Source of the DNA: Nocardia miyunensis NBRC 108239
GTDB taxonomy: Bacteria > Actinomycetota > Actinomycetes > Mycobacteriales > Mycobacteriaceae
NCBI RefSeq assembly: GCF_001613065.1
Contig: NZ_BDBQ01000031.1
Coordinates: 62,001 to 126,000, forward strand
Direction of reading: 5' to 3'
DNA length: 64,000 bases
A model generated the notes under the pieces. That model did not search any database. It worked only from the letters and a program-made list of their open reading frames with translations, and was not told the origin of the DNA. How positions within the stretch are numbered: position 1 is the first letter of the stretch; each line of letters opens with the position of its first letter. Of the stretch, positions 47,512 to 58,225 are shown one piece after another. The position numbers and the translations under genes are program-made.

Positions 47512-48993
47512 ATGCCCATGTCAACACGGACCTCCGCGGAAACCGCCGCGCTGGAATCGAATTCGGATGCCACCGCCTCGGGTGCATCCGGCAACAGCGT
47601 CGGCCGAGCCGCCGAGTCGGTCACCGCCGGAGCGGCGAACGACTCCGCGAGAACCAGCGACGCCGATCGCCGGGCGACGCCTCGGGCAGACGAGAACGGC
47701 CACCGCCGAACCGGCTCCGCTGCCGCTGATGAGCAGTTCGACAGCTCGACCGATACGGCGTCGGAGTCCGATTCCCCGCTCACCCGCGCCTTGGACCCGG
47801 CGGACTGCCCAATCTGCGGGCCGACCGAATCTCCGAACGCCGAACTCCAGGGTTCCGTCGAGCAGAGATCGGCCGTGGCGACACGCGATGATCCGAACGA
47901 GACCTCCTCGACAGCGATGGAATCCGCTGGCGCCCGAGGCGATGGCGCAACCGGCGGATCCACCCGGGCGAGCGAGCCGGGCGAATCGACCGAGGAAATC
48001 TCCCTCGTCACGACGGCCGACAAGGTCGAAACTTCCCCTGCTGAAACAGAACCCGTTCCGGCTGGTGAACTACGGGGATCGGCCGGTCCGGCGGCGGTCG
48101 TGGACGCGATCGAAACTTCCTCTGCGACTTCGGAATCCGCCGTCTCCGACACGAGCGCCGAAGATGTGCGGACGGCCTCGGGCTCTGCGGGGGATCGCGC
48201 GGCAGTGGTGCGGTTGCGGGGGGCGCGGTTGGCGTACGGGGAGCGGATGTTGTGGGACGGGCTGGATTTGGCGGTGCGAGCGGGGGAATTCATCGCGATT
48301 CTCGGGCCCAACGGGTCGGGGAAGACTTCGCTGCTTCGGATGTTGCTGGGGCAGGTCGCGCCGAGTGCGGGGGCAGTGGAGATCGCGGGAGCGCCTGCGC
48401 GGGTGGGGAATCCGCATATCGGGTATGTGCCGCAGCAGAAGACGATCGACGCGGGAGTTCGGCTGCGCGGGGTTGATCTGGTGGGGCTCGGGGTGGACGG
48501 ACATCGGTGGGGGTTGGGGTGGCGCGGGCGTAAAGAGCGGCGGCGCAAGATCGCCGAGGCGGTGGCGCAGGTTGGGGCGCGGCATTACGCGCACGCGCCG
48601 CTGGAATCGATGTCCGGCGGCGAGCAGCAGCGGCTGCGGGTGGCACAGGCATTGGTCGGCGATCCGCGGGTGCTGCTGTGCGACGAGCCGCTGCTGAGTC
48701 TGGACATGGCCAATCAGCGCCTGGTCGCCGAGTTGATCGACGCGCGCCGCCGCAGTCACGACACGGCGGTGCTGTTCGTGACGCACGAGATCAATCCCGT
48801 TCTGCCGCTGGTGGATCGGGTGTTGTATCTGGTCGACGGGAAGTTCCGGATCGGCACGCCGGACGAGGTGATGACCTCCGAGGTGCTGTCGGAGCTGTAT
48901 CGCACCGAGGTCGACGTGCTCCGGGTGCGCGGGCGGCTGGTCGTCGTCGGGACCGGGGACACCATGGACGCGCTCGGCGGAGAACAGGCATGA
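47512..48993 (+). CDS. metal ABC transporter ATPase with a long disordered N-terminal extension
   Basis: The protein has 493 residues, but only the last 265 are a normal ABC ATPase: Walker A ILGPNGSGKTSL near 263, Q-loop VPQQKTID, signature LESMSGGEQQRLRVAQAL, Walker B RVLLCDEPL and switch His in VLFVTHEIN. The first 225 are Ser/Thr/Ala/Glu/Asp-rich with no predicted fold and include one CPICG motif near 96. The ribosome site at the ATG is poor, so translation could start internally, yet the frame stays open throughout. Confidence 0.85.
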   Translation: MPMSTRTSAETAALESNSDATASGASGNSVGRAAESVTAGAANDSARTSDADRRATPRADENGHRRTGSAAADEQFDSSTDTASESDSPLTRALDPADCPICGPTESPNAELQGSVEQRSAVATRDDPNETSSTAMESAGARGDGATGGSTRASEPGESTEEISLVTTADKVETSPAETEPVPAGELRGSAGPAAVVDAIETSSATSESAVSDTSAEDVRTASGSAGDRAAVVRLRGARLAYGERMLWDGLDLAVRAGEFIAILGPNGSGKTSLLRMLLGQVAPSAGAVEIAGAPARVGNPHIGYVPQQKTIDAGVRLRGVDLVGLGVDGHRWGLGWRGRKERRRKIAEAVAQVGARHYAHAPLESMSGGEQQRLRVAQALVGDPRVLLCDEPLLSLDMANQRLVAELIDARRRSHDTAVLFVTHEINPVLPLVDRVLYLVDGKFRIGTPDEVMTSEVLSELYRTEVDVLRVRGRLVVVGTGDTMDALGGEQA

Positions 48994-49907
48994 ACGAGAA
49001 ACTCACCGACATATTCACCAAGCTGCTCGACTTCCACACGACCGCGGATCTGCTGTCCTACGACTTCGTGCAGCAGGCGGTGTTGGCGGCCGCGCTGCTG
49101 GGCCTGCTGGCCGGGGCGATCGGCCCGCTGATCGTGAGCCGTCAGATGTCCTTCGCGGTGCACGGCACCAGCGAGCTGTCCCTGACCGGCGCGGCGGCGG
49201 CGCTGCTGGCCGGGATCGGGGTGGGCGCGGGGGCGATCATCGGATCGGTGGTCGCGGCCGTGCTGTTCGGTCTGCTCGGATCGCGTGCGCGCGAACGTGA
49301 TTCGGTGATCGCGGTGGTGCTCTCCTTCGGGCTCGGACTCTCGGTGCTGTTCCTGTGGCTGGGCCCCACCCGCGCCGGATCGAAGTTCTCGCTGCTCACC
49401 GGACAGGTGGTCAGTGTCGGCGACAACGGCCTCACCCTGCTGTCGGTCTGCACGGCCGGTGTGCTGGTGGTGCTCGCATTCGTCTACCGCCCACTGCTTT
49501 TCGCGAGCACCGACCCGGAAGTGGCTGTCGCGCGCGGCGTCCCGGTGCGGGCACTGTCGGTGGTCTTCGCCGTGCTGCTGGGCATCACCGCCGCATTCGG
49601 CGTCCAGATCGTCGGCGCACTGCTGGTGCTGTCCCTGCTGATCACCCCCGCCGCGGCCGCCGCACAGCTCACCGCGAGTCCGCTGCGCGCCGCGGTCCTG
49701 TCCATCGTCTTCGCCGAACTCGCCGCGGTCGGCGGCATCATTCTGTCCCTGGCCCCCGGCGTCCCGGTGTCGACCTTCGTCACCACCATCTCGTTCGCCA
49801 TCTACCTGATCTGCCGCGCCATCGCACCGCGTCTCGATGCCGGTCGTCGCACGCGAGCACACACGGTGGCGCCCACTCCGGTCGAGGCGAGTTCCACGCC
49901 GAGCTGA
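48990..49907 (+). CDS. metal ABC transporter permease (ZnuB-like)
   Basis: The 305-residue membrane protein has eight to nine hydrophobic segments. The N-terminal part contains QAVLAAALLGLLAGAIGPLI and SRQMSFAVHGTSELSLTGAA, the conserved ABC-3 permease motif. FGVQIVGALLVLSLLITPAA near 220 is the second family mark. The ATG overlaps the ATPase stop (ATGA). Together with its two upstream genes it forms a complete zinc or manganese importer. Confidence 0.9.
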   Translation: MNEKLTDIFTKLLDFHTTADLLSYDFVQQAVLAAALLGLLAGAIGPLIVSRQMSFAVHGTSELSLTGAAAALLAGIGVGAGAIIGSVVAAVLFGLLGSRARERDSVIAVVLSFGLGLSVLFLWLGPTRAGSKFSLLTGQVVSVGDNGLTLLSVCTAGVLVVLAFVYRPLLFASTDPEVAVARGVPVRALSVVFAVLLGITAAFGVQIVGALLVLSLLITPAAAAAQLTASPLRAAVLSIVFAELAAVGGIILSLAPGVPVSTFVTTISFAIYLICRAIAPRLDAGRRTRAHTVAPTPVEASSTPS

Positions 49908-50171
49908 GGCACTCCCGCCATTCGAGTTCGGCATGCCCGCAGGTTCGCTGGGATACGAGACTCTCGGTGCGCACCACAGTGTTTCGATCACATCCAGCGG
50001 ACCTGTGCGCACTTCGACCGGTTGCCCCCGCAACACGGCTCATGCCGGAAACGCGCGGACAACACCGAGACACCATGATCCGTATCGATGTAGGGCGCGG
50101 ACGCCGACGGCCGGCGACGATGCTCGGCAACGCTCCGCGCGGACGTGAAGTGCGTCAGCTGAGTGGTGCGA

Positions 50172-51047
50172 TCAAGCTCCGGCTTCTCCCGCGAGGGCGA
50201 ACAAGCCGTCCGGAGTCTGTTCGACGAGGCCGTCGGTGAGCAGGGAGTCCAGGGCGCGGTCGCGCTGGCCGGTATCGCGGGTCCAGGCCAGGTCGAGGGC
50301 GACGCGTTCGACGGGGCCGGAAGCTCCGCGCAGGACGTCCAGGAGTCGGCCGCGAGCCTGACGATCGGTGCCGTCGTACTTCTGGGTGCGGCGCACCACA
50401 TCCGAGGCGGGACGTCCGGCCGCGAGCCAGGCGCAGCGCGGCAGGGGGCAGACGTCGCAGTCGGGTGTGCGGGCGGTGCACACCACCGCGCCGAGTTCCA
50501 TCAGCGCGGCGGAAAATACCGCGGCACGGTCGATTCGGACCGGAAGCAGCGCCTCGGTCTCGACCAGATCGCGGGCCGCGGGATTGCCCGCCTCCGCCCG
50601 CCCGTGCACCGCGCGCGCGACCACCCGGCGAACGTTGGTGTCCACCACCGGAACTCGCTGCCCGTACGCGAAACACGCCACGGCCCGTGCGGTGTACGCG
50701 CCGATCCCCGGCAGCCCGAGCAGCACCTCGACATCACCGGGCACCTCGTCACCGTGTTCGGCGGCCAGCGCCCGCGCGCATTCGTGCAGCCGCAACGCCC
50801 GTCGCGGATATCCCAGTTTTCCCCAGGCCCGCAACACCTCTCCCGGCGTGGCCGCCGCCATCGCCGACGGCACCGGCCAGCGCGCCACCCAGTCACGCCA
50901 CACCGGCTCGACCCGAACCACCGGCGTCTGCTGCAACATGATCTCGCTCATCAGAATCTGCCAGGCCGAAACCCCCGGCCGCCGCCACGGCAGATCCCGC
51001 GCGGTCTGCCCGTACCAGTCGATCAGCACATCGGAGTCGATACTCAC
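50172..51047 (-). CDS. mutY: A/G-specific adenine glycosylase MutY
   Basis: The 291-residue DNA glycosylase removes A opposite 8-oxoG. The catalytic Glu is in WQILMSEIMLQQTPVVRVEP, the helix-hairpin-helix is LLGLPGIGAYTARAVACFAY, and the catalytic Asp is in VPVVDTNVRRVVARA. The iron-sulfur Cys occur as C-x6-C-x2-C-x4-C in CTARTPDCDVCPLPRC. The MutT-like C-terminal domain is absent, as in other actinobacterial MutY. GTG 51047 gives the family-length protein; a longer frame reaches 51176. It is convergent with the metal transporter. Confidence 0.92.
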   Translation of the reverse strand: MSIDSDVLIDWYGQTARDLPWRRPGVSAWQILMSEIMLQQTPVVRVEPVWRDWVARWPVPSAMAAATPGEVLRAWGKLGYPRRALRLHECARALAAEHGDEVPGDVEVLLGLPGIGAYTARAVACFAYGQRVPVVDTNVRRVVARAVHGRAEAGNPAARDLVETEALLPVRIDRAAVFSAALMELGAVVCTARTPDCDVCPLPRCAWLAAGRPASDVVRRTQKYDGTDRQARGRLLDVLRGASGPVERVALDLAWTRDTGQRDRALDSLLTDGLVEQTPDGLFALAGEAGA

Positions 51048-51431
51048 CCGCACACCCCCGGACCCCATCCGGCCTCGACACTTCCCGGATCCACGGCCCA
51101 CACGGGCGAATTCAGCTGCCGAACCATCACACAGCCATGATTCACCCACGCCCTTGCCCACATGCACCCGGTCCACACCTCAGGCCCCCGGAACCGCCCC
51201 GGCACGGACACATTCCCGCAGTGGCAGCAGGACCAGGCCCGATCGCGATGAGCCGGGACGATCACACCAACGGCCGTCGCCCCGGAAACGCGGACCCCAG
51301 TAGCATCCACCCGGGCGGAATGGGAACGCCGACGCCCTCACAATCGGCACGGACGAAATCGACGCAGGTATTTGCCAGGTCGTAACCGAACAGACTGGCT
51401 GGTAACCGCGACCGTATGGAAAATTGGACAC

Positions 51432-52052
51432 ATGCCTCATACCAACCCGATCACCGCTTGGAAGTCTCTCCGCGAGGGCAACGACAGGTTCGTCAGCGGT
51501 AACCTGCAGCATCCCGGGCAAGGCGCAGCGGACCGGGCCAAACTCGTCAAGGGCCAGCAACCCTCGGCGATCCTGTTCGGGTGCGGCGACTCCCGCGTGG
51601 CCGCGGAGATCATCTTCGACCAGGGGCTCGGCGATATGTTCGTGGTCCGCACCGCGGGGCACGTACTGGACGCCTCGGTGCTCGGATCCATCGAATACGG
51701 CGTGGAGATCCTGAACGTCCCGCTGATCGTGGTGCTCGGGCACGACAGTTGCGGCGCGGTCGCCGCGACGATCAACGCGCTCGACGGCGGCGACGTGCCC
51801 GGCGGTTTCATCCGCAGCGTCGTCGAACGGGTCACCCCCTCCATCCTGATCGGCCGTCGCGAGGGCCTGACCGGCGTCGACGAACTCGAGGCGCGGCACG
51901 TCGTGGAGACGAGCCGACTGCTCATGCAGCGCTCGATGATCATCTCCCAGCGCGTGGCCACCGGCCAGTGCGCGATCGCCTCGGTGACCTACAAACTCGC
52001 GGACGGCCGCGCCCAACTGCACCGTTCGGTGGGCAATATCGGGGAGCTGTGA
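51432..52052 (+). CDS. canB: beta-class carbonic anhydrase
   Basis: The 206-residue zinc enzyme interconverts CO2 and bicarbonate. The zinc ligands and catalytic dyad are in AILFGCGDSRVAAEI (Cys, Asp, Arg) and VVLGHDSCGAV (His, Cys). It is divergent from mutY, as with Rv3588c/Rv3589. ATG 51432 has a poor ribosome site, but an upstream start would add unconserved residues. Confidence 0.93.
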   Translation: MPHTNPITAWKSLREGNDRFVSGNLQHPGQGAADRAKLVKGQQPSAILFGCGDSRVAAEIIFDQGLGDMFVVRTAGHVLDASVLGSIEYGVEILNVPLIVVLGHDSCGAVAATINALDGGDVPGGFIRSVVERVTPSILIGRREGLTGVDELEARHVVETSRLLMQRSMIISQRVATGQCAIASVTYKLADGRAQLHRSVGNIGEL

Positions 52053-52217
52053 CTTTGGCCTCCGCTTCGCTCCGGCGGGCCTGGCGTTGCCGGGGGTGGG
52101 TGAACCGGGTGACCCGAACACGACCCGGCGAAATGTACCCGGCCACACACCTGTTCCACACCGACACGCCGCGCCGCTGAGCGGCGGGTTGCCCGATCGT
52201 GCCCTTACCGTGGTGTC

Positions 52218-52895
52218 GTGCTGGAACCGACTGGACCACTGCCGCCGGAGATCTACTGGCGTCGTCGCGTGTTCGCCGTCGGCGCGATCGTGATCGTGCT
52301 GGCATTGGTCGTCTGGCTGGCGATCATGCTGCTGGGCGGTCGCGGCTCGTCGACGTCGACGGCCGCCGCGACCTCGACCTCCGCCGGTCCCGCGGCCGGA
52401 TCGGCGACGACCGCTCCGGCCGCGACGTCCGCCTCCGATACGGCTGCATCGGCCACCCCGACGCCCTCGGGCACGGTCAACGCGACCGCGGCCAGCGCAC
52501 CGGCCGCCTGCCCGGATCAATCGCTGGCGATGAAGGTGACCGTCGGTCAGCCGAGCTACAAGGCGGGTGACAAGCCGGTGTTCGGGATCGTCATCACCAA
52601 CATCTCGACCGAGGCATGTTCCCGCGACATGGGTTCGGGCCTGCAACAGGTGACGGTGCAGTCGCTCGACGGCCAGCGCCGCCTGTGGACGAGCACCGAC
52701 TGTGATCAGGGCGGCCAGCCCGACGTGCGCACCCTCAACGGTGGCCAGCAGGCGGCTTTCACCCTCACCTGGTCCGGCACCACCTCCCAGCCCAACTGCG
52801 CGGGCGACCGCGTGCCGGTCCCCGCGGGCTCCTACGCGGTCGCCGCCCAGTTCGGCTCGATCCACAGCTCCCCCGAGACGTTCAACATCTCCTGA
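52218..52895 (+). CDS. conserved membrane-anchored protein (Rv3587c-like)
   Basis: The 225-residue protein has a short cytoplasmic N-terminus, one transmembrane helix (FAVGAIVIVLALVVWLAIML) and a Ser/Thr/Ala-rich linker. The extracellular beta-sandwich-like domain contains SYKAGDKPVFGIVITNISTE and PVPAGSYAVAAQFGSIHSSP, with four Cys. No enzymatic motif is visible. In mycobacteria a similar gene sits between canB and disA. It is convergent with disA. Confidence 0.82.
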   Translation: MLEPTGPLPPEIYWRRRVFAVGAIVIVLALVVWLAIMLLGGRGSSTSTAAATSTSAGPAAGSATTAPAATSASDTAASATPTPSGTVNATAASAPAACPDQSLAMKVTVGQPSYKAGDKPVFGIVITNISTEACSRDMGSGLQQVTVQSLDGQRRLWTSTDCDQGGQPDVRTLNGGQQAAFTLTWSGTTSQPNCAGDRVPVPAGSYAVAAQFGSIHSSPETFNIS

Positions 52896-52917
52896 TCGAC
52901 GAGTGCCGCGGTTCGGC

Positions 52918-54063
52918 TCAGACGCCGCCGGATTCGGCGAGGCGGGACAGACCCTCCCGGATCTGGCGGGCCAGGTGGGGGTCGATGCCGTCGAGGGTTT
53001 CCAGTTCGTCGGCCGTGGCGGACAGCAGGCTCGACAGCGAACCATACACCGCGACAACGGATTCCACACTGGTCAGCGAGACTCGCGGGATCTCGGCCAG
53101 GAGCCGGTAGCCGCGGGGGCACACGGCGGTGTCCAGGGCCTCGAGAGTGGCCGGAAAACCGAGTGCCGGACCGAGATTCGCCAACTCCAGCAGATCCACC
53201 TCCAGCAGAGCGTCCAATTCGGCCAGGGCCGCCTCGACGCTCGCGTCGTCCACCGGGCACACCCGCAGATAGTCGCGGACCAGCAGGCGGCGCAGGGTAT
53301 CGGTCTCGCCCACCAGTTCGGCGAGTTGCAGGGCGAGCTGGCGGCCGTCGATGCCGAGTTCGCCGACATCGGAATCGATCTCGCGGCCGACCCGGCGCAC
53401 CAGCTCGAGGCAGTGCAAGGCGGACAGGACATCGCGCAGCGTGGTGAAATCCTCCAACTCGACTATCGATAACAGCCGCGTCGTCTCGTCCAGTCGCGAG
53501 CGGTAGCGCTCCAGCGTCCCCATCGCCTGATTGGCACGCGAGAGAATCGACTGCGAGGGCTGGACCAGATGCCGCAGCCCGCCCAGGTAGACCGTCACGA
53601 TCCCGGTCGAACGACTCACCGATACCACCGGATATCCGGTCTGCGCCGCGGTGCGCTCGGCGGCCTTGTGCCGGGTGCCGGTCTCCACCGTGGGCAGCGC
53701 GGGATCGGGGACCAGATGCACATTCGCTCGCCGGATGCGCCCGCCGTCGGTCGAAAGCACCACTGCGCCATCCATTTTCGATAGTTCACGCAGCCGCGTC
53801 GGGGAGAACTCGACATCGAGTTCGAAACCGCCGTCGCAGATCCGCTCGACCGACTCGTCATGGCCGAGCACGATCAGCGCGCCGGTGCGCGCCAGCAGGA
53901 TCCGGTCGACACCATCGCGCAACTGCGTGCCCGGAACCAGCCGGGCGACCACGTCGCGCATCGTCGGATTCTCGCTGTCATGTTGCACCGCAGGAGAATT
54001 CGAATGCTCGACGCCCTGCGCGGGCTTACCGAGCAGGTTGGTGACCCAGCGGCCACGGTTCAT
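52918..54063 (-). CDS. disA: DisA, diadenylate cyclase and DNA-integrity scanning protein
   Basis: The 381-residue protein makes c-di-AMP. The DAC domain (about 35-165) has [28 protein letters not shown] (DGA motif) and [20 protein letters not shown]. The last replaces the usual RHR with RHK. A helical linker and a C-terminal helix-hairpin-helix ([20 protein letters not shown]) follow. The ATG overlaps the radA stop (ATGA), giving about 20 more N-terminal residues than the mycobacterial protein. A Met near 35 could be the real start. Confidence 0.92.
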   Translation of the reverse strand: MNRGRWVTNLLGKPAQGVEHSNSPAVQHDSENPTMRDVVARLVPGTQLRDGVDRILLARTGALIVLGHDESVERICDGGFELDVEFSPTRLRELSKMDGAVVLSTDGGRIRRANVHLVPDPALPTVETGTRHKAAERTAAQTGYPVVSVSRSTGIVTVYLGGLRHLVQPSQSILSRANQAMGTLERYRSRLDETTRLLSIVELEDFTTLRDVLSALHCLELVRRVGREIDSDVGELGIDGRQLALQLAELVGETDTLRRLLVRDYLRVCPVDDASVEAALAELDALLEVDLLELANLGPALGFPATLEALDTAVCPRGYRLLAEIPRVSLTSVESVVAVYGSLSSLLSATADELETLDGIDPHLARQIREGLSRLAESGGV

Positions 54064-55454
54064 TGGGCAGCCTCCGCATATTCGCCCCCTCGCTTCGACA
54101 AACCACTCAACGCAACTGCCGCACGAACATTCGCCACCTCTCGCACCCGCATCGAGAGTCCGGAGCAATCAACGCCCGGCGGCACCAGCGCCTCCGTGAA
54201 ACCTAGCCGCTCGGCCTCGGCGAGTCGACGCCCGGCCCCCGTAACACGCCGAACCTCGCCGGCCAGCCCGACCTCGCCCAGGATCACCATGCCGCCGGGC
54301 AGCGAGATCCCGCGCTCGGAACTCGTGATCGCCAGCGCGACAGCCAGATCCGCACCCGGTTCGGTCAGCCGCATGCCACCCACGGTGGCCGCGTACACAT
54401 CGTGTTTACCGAGGTAGACGTGGCATCGGCTCTGCAACACCGCGAGCACCATGGAAACCCGGTTGTAGTCCAGACCGCTGACCGCGCGACGCGGCGCGGG
54501 CGCGGGCGTCGACACCGTCAGTCCCTGCACCTCGGCCAGCAGCGGGCGTTTGCCGTCCATCGCGACGGTGATCGCCGTACCCGGCACCGGATCGGCGCGA
54601 TGATGCAGGAACAGTCCGGAGGGATCGGGCACACCGGCGATTCCGTCGTCGTGCAGTTCGAAACAGCCCACCTCGTCGGCGCTGCCGAAGCGGTTCTTCA
54701 CACCGCGGACCATGCGCAACGTGGAGTGCTTGTCGCCCTCGAACTGCAACACCACGTCGACCAGATGCTCGAGCGTGCGCGGCCCGGCCACATTGCCGTC
54801 CTTGGTGACGTGCCCGACCAGCAGCACCGCGATACCGCTCGCCTTGGCCAGCGACGTCAGCGCCGCGGTCACCGCACGCACCTGGGTCACGCCGCCGATC
54901 ACGCCCTCGGCGTCCGCGGCCAGCATGGTCTGCACCGAGTCGACCACCAGCAGGGAGGGCCGCACCTGCTCGACATGCCCGAGAATCGTGGCCAGATCCG
55001 ATTCGGCGGCGAGATAGACCCGATCGTGCACCGCGCCGGTCCGATCCGCGCGCAACCGCACCTGTCCGGCGGACTCCTCGGCGGTCACATAGAGTGCGCG
55101 TTCCTCCCGCTGCCGGGCCCAGCGATGCGCCACCTCGAGCAGCAACGTCGACTTGCCCACGCCCGGCTCGCCGGACAGCAGCACCACCGAACCGGGCACC
55201 ACGCCGCCGCCCAGCACCCGGTCCAGCTCGCTCACGCCGGTCGGGCGGGCGCGGGTGACCTTGGAGTCGATGGTCGAGATCGGCGCGGCGGCCGTCGAGG
55301 GGAGCAGGGCCCGCCGCCCGGTCGCGACCGACGCGGGCGCCGCGGCCTGCTCGTCGATGGAACCCCATTCACCGCAGGCGGGACAGCGCCCCACCCACTT
55401 GGCGACCTCGTGCGAGCAGGCGGAGCAGCGGTACAGCGATTTCACCTTGGGCAC
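54060..55454 (-). CDS. radA: RadA, DNA repair ATPase/branch-migration factor
   Basis: The 464-residue protein begins with a zinc finger ([20 protein letters not shown]), then a RecA-like domain with Walker [19 protein letters not shown] and Walker B-like [11 protein letters not shown]. The RadA-specific KNRFG motif is in [14 protein letters not shown], and a Lon-like C-terminal domain contains [20 protein letters not shown]. It processes recombination intermediates. Co-transcription with disA is conserved and RadA is reported to restrain DisA in other bacteria. Confidence 0.95.
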   Translation of the reverse strand: MPKVKSLYRCSACSHEVAKWVGRCPACGEWGSIDEQAAAPASVATGRRALLPSTAAAPISTIDSKVTRARPTGVSELDRVLGGGVVPGSVVLLSGEPGVGKSTLLLEVAHRWARQREERALYVTAEESAGQVRLRADRTGAVHDRVYLAAESDLATILGHVEQVRPSLLVVDSVQTMLAADAEGVIGGVTQVRAVTAALTSLAKASGIAVLLVGHVTKDGNVAGPRTLEHLVDVVLQFEGDKHSTLRMVRGVKNRFGSADEVGCFELHDDGIAGVPDPSGLFLHHRADPVPGTAITVAMDGKRPLLAEVQGLTVSTPAPAPRRAVSGLDYNRVSMVLAVLQSRCHVYLGKHDVYAATVGGMRLTEPGADLAVALAITSSERGISLPGGMVILGEVGLAGEVRRVTGAGRRLAEAERLGFTEALVPPGVDCSGLSMRVREVANVRAAVALSGLSKRGGEYAEAAQ

Positions 55455-55847
55455 GTGCGCAGCCTAAGGATCGACTCCGACAGGCTTCGCATACCCCGCC
55501 CGACCACTCTGTCCACCACCCTAGACAAATTCTTTTTCCGAGCCGTCGACTTCTTTTCCGATCCGTCGGCAGAAGTTCTCGGGACAGGCGGCAGCGCATT
55601 CCCGCACCCTCAGCAGCAACTCCGGCGGTGAGAACCGCCAGACCGTCGGCGAGGTTCGCCCGATCGTCGCCGACTATCCGGCGAAACCATCGACAGAGTC
55701 GTTCGGAACCCTCGAGAGACCGCTCGGACCGTCGGTGGAACCTCGAGGGGACCGTCGGCGAGGTCCACCGACGGTCCGGCGTGTCCGGGACGCCATTCCG
55801 GCAGAGCTGTTCAGGGCCGCTGACCGAACGTCCGCGGATCGCGCAGG
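55455..55847. repeat. repeat-dense intergenic region between radA and lpqE
   Basis: No gene is present in these 393 bases. CCGTCGG occurs at 55563, 55643, 55729 and 55752, and inverted at 55768. A 15-bp perfect dyad has arms at 55725-55739 and 55764-55778, and the 15-mer GACCGTCGGCGAGGT is repeated at 55641 and 55750. TTCTTTT-CCGA-CCGTCG is also near-duplicated around 55530-55568. It includes the radA promoter and the end of the lpqE transcript. Confidence 0.7.
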
Positions 55848-56516
55848 TCAGCCCGCGTTGTGCGGGGCGCTGCCGGCGTCGACCGGAACGTTCACCAGAA
55901 CGGTCCCGGCCTCCTTGAAGTTGAAGGTCACCGGGTAGGTCGGGCCGGGGGTGATGTCCTTGGTCAGACCCGAGATCTCCACCAGGATCGGCTCGGACGG
56001 ACCGGAGGTCGCCTTGCCGTCGGCCGCCTGCGCGGAGGTGGACGGCGCGGTGGTGGCGGCGCCCGACGCCGGCGCACTGCTGGTCGAGGCGGCCGGGGAG
56101 CTGGACTCCATGGCATCCGGGCCGCCCGCGACGACGGTCCGGCCCGGGTCCAGGGTCGTGTCCGCCGGAGTTACCTTGACGGTGCCCAGGTCGGTGGTGA
56201 TGCTGCTGAGCTCGTCGGGCTTGTCCGCGCCGAAGTTGACCGCGCTGAAGGCGAGCAGCGCCTTGCCGCCCTTGGCGTTGGTGTAGTCCTCGGACTGCGG
56301 CAGCAGGATGCGCACATCGCGCAGGGCCACATTGCCGACGTCGGCGGTATTGCCGTTCACCGCGGAAACCTGCCGGGCGGTCTGCGCGATCTGACCGGAG
56401 CTGCAGCCCGACAGCGCGAGGGCGGCGCCCGCGGCCAGCGCGGCAACTGCAACAGCACTGCGACGCACGGCACTGCGGCGCGCCTCGGACGCTGTGGTGG
56501 CTTTCAGGGCAGTCAC
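55848..56516 (-). CDS. lpqE: LpqE-like lipoprotein
   Basis: The 222-residue exported lipoprotein has an Arg-rich n-region, a hydrophobic core and lipobox ALALSGCSSG (Cys near 35). The mature part contains GNVALRDVRILLPQSEDY and SAVNFGADKPDELSSITTDL. A Ser/Ala/Thr-rich insert follows, and the protein ends with a beta strand region YPVTFNFKEAGTVLVNVPV. The copper- or stress-related roles proposed for relatives cannot be judged here. GTG 56516 follows GGAGGACAACCC. It is divergent from carD, as in mycobacteria. Confidence 0.85.
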   Translation of the reverse strand: MTALKATTASEARRSAVRRSAVAVAALAAGAALALSGCSSGQIAQTARQVSAVNGNTADVGNVALRDVRILLPQSEDYTNAKGGKALLAFSAVNFGADKPDELSSITTDLGTVKVTPADTTLDPGRTVVAGGPDAMESSSPAASTSSAPASGAATTAPSTSAQAADGKATSGPSEPILVEISGLTKDITPGPTYPVTFNFKEAGTVLVNVPVDAGSAPHNAG

Positions 56517-57287
<771 letters not shown>

Positions 57288-57289
57288 TC

Positions 57290-58225
57290 GTGAACCAAGT
57301 GCACGACACGAGTCGTGTCGTGGCGTTGGTGCCTGCCGCCGGTCGGGGTGTTCGCCTGGGTGAGTCCAAGCCCAAGGCGTTCGTCCCGGTCGGCGGCAGG
57401 CCCATGCTCACACTCGCAATCGACGGCCTGATCGCGTCCGGGGTCGTGGACCACATCGTGATCGCCGCGCCCGCCGAACTCATCGACGAGGCGCGGTTTC
57501 TGCTCGGCCACCGCGTCGAACCGGCATGCCCCGTGCCGGTGAGCGTGGTCGCCGGCGGCGCCGAGCGCACTGATTCGGTGCGCGCCGGAATCGCCGCGGC
57601 ACCGCGGGCCACCCATTTCCTCGTGCACGATGCCGCGCGCGCCCTGACGCCGCCGTCGATGATCGCGCGGGTGGTGGCCGAATTGAAGTCCGGTTGCCCG
57701 GCCGTCGTGCCGGGTCTGCCCGTCGCCGACACGATCAAATCCGTGGACGCCGACGGCGATGTGACCGGCACCCCCGACCGCGCCGTACTGCGCGCGATCC
57801 AGACTCCCCAGGGTTTCGACGCCCAGCTCCTGCGGGACGCCTATGCCGCCGGAATGCACGCGACCGACGATGCCGGCCTGGTCGAGGCGTTCGGTGCGCA
57901 CGTCCGGGTGATCCCCGGCGATCCGCTGGCCTTCAAGATCACCACACCGCTGGATCTACGGCTGGCCTGCACACTTCTCACCGTGCGCGACACGCCCGAG
58001 TCAGCGGACGAAACCGTCCCGGCCCAGGACGTGGCGGCGCCGGTGGACATCCCGGCCGCGTCGCACCTTCCCGCACCCGCGAAGCCCTCGGCAGGTCCGC
58101 ACAACGACAGTGCGTCGTACGTTCGGTCGTCATCGAACGTTCCAGCGTCGTCGAAAGCTCCGTCCGCATCGGACGTTCCGCCGACGACCGACTTTTCCGC
58201 GTCGACGAATACGGTGACGCGGTGA
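57290..58225 (+). CDS. ispD: IspD, 2-C-methyl-D-erythritol 4-phosphate cytidylyltransferase, with a C-terminal tail
   Basis: The enzyme attaches CMP to MEP in isoprenoid synthesis. [20 protein letters not shown] (nucleotide loop, about 11-30), [35 protein letters not shown] and the ending [16 protein letters not shown] make up the normal domain of about 230 residues. A further 75 residues rich in Ser, Pro, Ala and Asp follow, without counterpart in the standard enzyme. GTG start; the stop overlaps the ispF start (GTGA). Confidence 0.93.
   Translation: MNQVHDTSRVVALVPAAGRGVRLGESKPKAFVPVGGRPMLTLAIDGLIASGVVDHIVIAAPAELIDEARFLLGHRVEPACPVPVSVVAGGAERTDSVRAGIAAAPRATHFLVHDAARALTPPSMIARVVAELKSGCPAVVPGLPVADTIKSVDADGDVTGTPDRAVLRAIQTPQGFDAQLLRDAYAAGMHATDDAGLVEAFGAHVRVIPGDPLAFKITTPLDLRLACTLLTVRDTPESADETVPAQDVAAPVDIPAASHLPAPAKPSAGPHNDSASYVRSSSNVPASSKAPSASDVPPTTDFSASTNTVTR

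Noticed and set aside
55455..55847. CRISPR-like array suspected from repeated CCGTCGG
   Set aside because: Units are only 7-15 bases, irregularly spaced and in both orientations, with no spacers of constant length and no cas genes.
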